Positions 7,031 through 8,019 of a DNA stretch of 8,019 nt are shown here, piece after piece. Within the stretch, counting starts at the first letter, position 1; each line of letters begins with the position of its first letter. A model generated the notes under the pieces. The model was not told where the DNA came from, ran no database searches, and saw only the letters and a list, made by a program, of their open reading frames with translations. The stretch is from an uncultured Alistipes sp. (GTDB taxonomy: Bacteria; Bacteroidota; Bacteroidia; Bacteroidales; Rikenellaceae). The translations under genes and the position numbers were made by a program. The DNA lies in NCBI GenBank assembly GCA_900552955.1, contig USBO01000078.1, forward strand, positions 1 to 8,019, in the 5' to 3' direction.

Positions 7031-7038
7031 TCCTCCTC
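7031..7038 (-). promoter_or_regulatory. Shine-Dalgarno site of the Hsp20 gene
   Basis: On the minus strand GAGGAGGA ends 5 bases before the ATG at 7025. It lies inside a possible longer frame beginning near 7055, so it decides in favour of the MMPVIKNQN start. Just upstream is an AT-rich stretch (TTATAAATT at about 7047-7039), too close to the start to be a confident promoter box. Confidence 0.7.
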
Positions 7039-7111
7039 GAATTTATAAGGTTCATTGTCTCCGTACCGTGCAAACCGCGTGCCAGGGCCGCAGGGACGGG
7101 CTCACGAACGA

Positions 7112-7146
7112 CCGAACGCCGTACAGACGGACTGCACGGCGTTCGG
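7112..7146. repeat. 35-base hairpin between the PHP gene and hsp20
   Basis: CCGAACGCCGT at 7112-7122 and its exact reverse complement ACGGCGTTCGG at 7136-7146 form an 11-bp stem. Inside, CAG (7124-7126) pairs with CTG (7132-7134) beyond one A-C mismatch, leaving a 5-base loop. It starts 20 bases after the stop of the minus-strand PHP gene, where a terminator is expected, but no T-tract follows on either strand. It may be a weak or factor-assisted terminator, or an RNA-stabilising 3' hairpin. It is also ~90 bases upstream of the hsp20 start. Confidence 0.65.
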
Positions 7147-7165
7147 ATGGATGGGACGGGAGTCT

Positions 7166-8019
7166 CTACAGCGCAATCTCGACGAGCGGGTGATCCTGCT
7201 CGGAGCACCACATATTCTCGACGCTCAGACGCAGCGGCGCGTCTTTGGCGACGTTCATCGTGACGGTCGAGAAGGGTTTGAGGATGAACGGGTTCTGCCC
7301 GGGCACGCACAGCACGTACTGCACCGAAGTACGGTTGGTCAGCGCCACCGTGCGGCGGCCGTGCGCGTCGGTGCGGAGCGTTCTGATCCCGACCGATGCC
7401 GTAAAGAGGTCCTTGAGCAGTTGTTCGTCGCCGGCCAGTGTGCCGAAGGAGTAGGCCAGCGTGCGGCGTGCTTCGATCGCCTCGCGCAGCGCAGGGAGCG
7501 TGTTCTCCGTGGCGAAGATGAGCGTCATGTTGCGGCGGTGACCCTGTGCGCGGTAGGTCTCGGTCGCCGAGTCATGGATGTCGGTGTTGGCCGCCACGAA
7601 GAGGTTCTTTTCATGGGCGCGTGCGATGGCTTTGGGGTAGAATTCGCCGCCGTTCATGATCTCGATGCCGTCGATGAGCCCCTCGCCGTAGGCCGCCACC
7701 TCGAATTCGGGATGATCGAGGCTCTTGCGGCGCCAGCCCGGGTGGTTGTGCATCACCAGTGCGCCCTGCGCCTTGGCGTTGCGCAGCGATTGCAGGGCGT
7801 CGGGGGCGTAGATGGCGTTGTTGTCGGTGGTGAACAGCGCATTGTAGTGGCCGTAGGCGACCGGTTCGCGGGTGACCTCGGCGCCCGGGACGATCGTGAT
7901 GCCGTAAGCCTGGGCCGTCTCCTGCGCCAGCCTGACGGGATAGTTCAGGTCGGACTGGATGCCCCGCTCGTCGGCAGCCTTCCGGATGACGTTGTTGTTG
8001 AAGGCTTCCGTGCCTTCGG
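7166..8019 (-). CDS. PHP-domain metal-dependent phosphoesterase, 5' end beyond the window
   Basis: The last 283 residues of a minus-strand gene are visible; the frame stays open from the TAG at 7168-7166 to the right edge. The GTG at 7756 is an internal valine, not the start, because matching family sequence continues before it. Visible PHP motifs, numbered from the window edge, are GAEVTRE (E47), GHYNALF (H57, N59), HNHPGW (H92) and NTDIHD (D146, H148), typical metal ligands of the polymerase-and-histidinol-phosphatase fold. After ~200 a beta-rich C-terminal tail (about residues 225-283) follows. The combination resembles the exported or periplasmic PHP phosphodiesterases common in Bacteroidota (annotated as Sb-PDE family), which would carry a signal peptide in the missing part. 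The substrate is unknown. Family membership is firm; the Sb-PDE assignment is tentative. Confidence 0.85.
   Translation of the reverse strand, partial: EGTEAFNNNVIRKAADERGIQSDLNYPVRLAQETAQAYGITIVPGAEVTREPVAYGHYNALFTTDNNAIYAPDALQSLRNAKAQGALVMHNHPGWRRKSLDHPEFEVAAYGEGLIDGIEIMNGGEFYPKAIARAHEKNLFVAANTDIHDSATETYRAQGHRRNMTLIFATENTLPALREAIEARRTLAYSFGTLAGDEQLLKDLFTASVGIRTLRTDAHGRRTVALTNRTSVQYVLCVPGQNPFILKPFSTVTMNVAKDAPLRLSVENMWCSEQDHPLVEIAL

Noticed and set aside
6378..7193. 271-codon plus-strand frame across the ldhA-hsp20 gap
   Set aside because: It runs antisense through Hsp20 and the terminator and has no domain of its own.
7754..7756. GTG at 7756 as the start of the PHP gene
   Set aside because: The same frame stays open to the window edge and encodes further PHP family sequence, including GAEVTRE and GHYNALF.
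1..8019. CRISPR arrays, tRNA or rRNA genes, insertion sequences, integrases, toxin-antitoxin or phage-defence genes
   Set aside because: I looked on both strands and saw no regularly spaced repeats, no tRNA cloverleaf, no transposase or integrase motif and no paired small genes. The juxtaposition at ~1490 has no flanking repeats or mobile-element ends that would explain it as a natural insertion.

Overview
The window reads as two unrelated pieces of DNA joined at about positions 1465-1495. The left piece (1 to about 1490) looks like Bacillota, probably an Oscillospirales-type Clostridium. It has a textbook sigma-A promoter (TTGACA, 17 bases, TATCAT with an extended TG), a strong AGGAGG ribosome binding site, and a signal peptide leading into a phosphodiester glycosidase (NAGPA/PF09992-type) domain and an Ig-like domain. 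The right piece (about 1490 to 8019) looks like a GC-rich gut Bacteroidota, most likely Alistipes or another Rikenellaceae member. It carries an RND efflux permease, a NodT-type outer-membrane lipoprotein, a D-lactate dehydrogenase, a small heat-shock protein and a PHP-domain phosphoesterase. The taxonomic names are inferred from remembered family features, not from a search.

Layout. Positions 1-206 hold an AT-richer upstream region with the promoter and leader. Positions 207-3995 are one uninterrupted reading frame of 1262 codons: the first ~428 residues are the exported glycosidase with its Ig-like domain, and from residue ~429 it becomes an AcrB-like pump lacking the first ~230 residues of the family (TM1, PN1, first part of PN2, most of DN). 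Positions 3982-5376 encode the outer-membrane efflux factor, overlapping the permease by 14 bases. A perfect 14-bp hairpin at 5397-5431 separates this plus-strand pair from the minus-strand D-lactate dehydrogenase (5437-6438). Further right on the minus strand are an intrinsic terminator (6498-6529), the Hsp20 gene (6555-7025), a long hairpin without a T-tract (7112-7146) and the 3' part of the PHP gene (7166 to the right edge).

How the genes work together. Permease and outer-membrane factor are the last two genes of a standard Bacteroidota tripartite efflux operon. The periplasmic adaptor (membrane fusion protein) normally just upstream is missing, as is the permease's own start, exactly where the foreign glycosidase begins. 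The minus-strand genes are independent housekeeping or stress genes with no obvious link to the pump or each other.

Main conclusion. The 1262-residue glycosidase-RND fusion is the one striking object, but the simplest reading is a chimeric join (metagenome misassembly or artificial ligation) that kept the frame. A real gene fusion would be new but would lack essential parts of the pump. I found no convincing new system elsewhere in the window.
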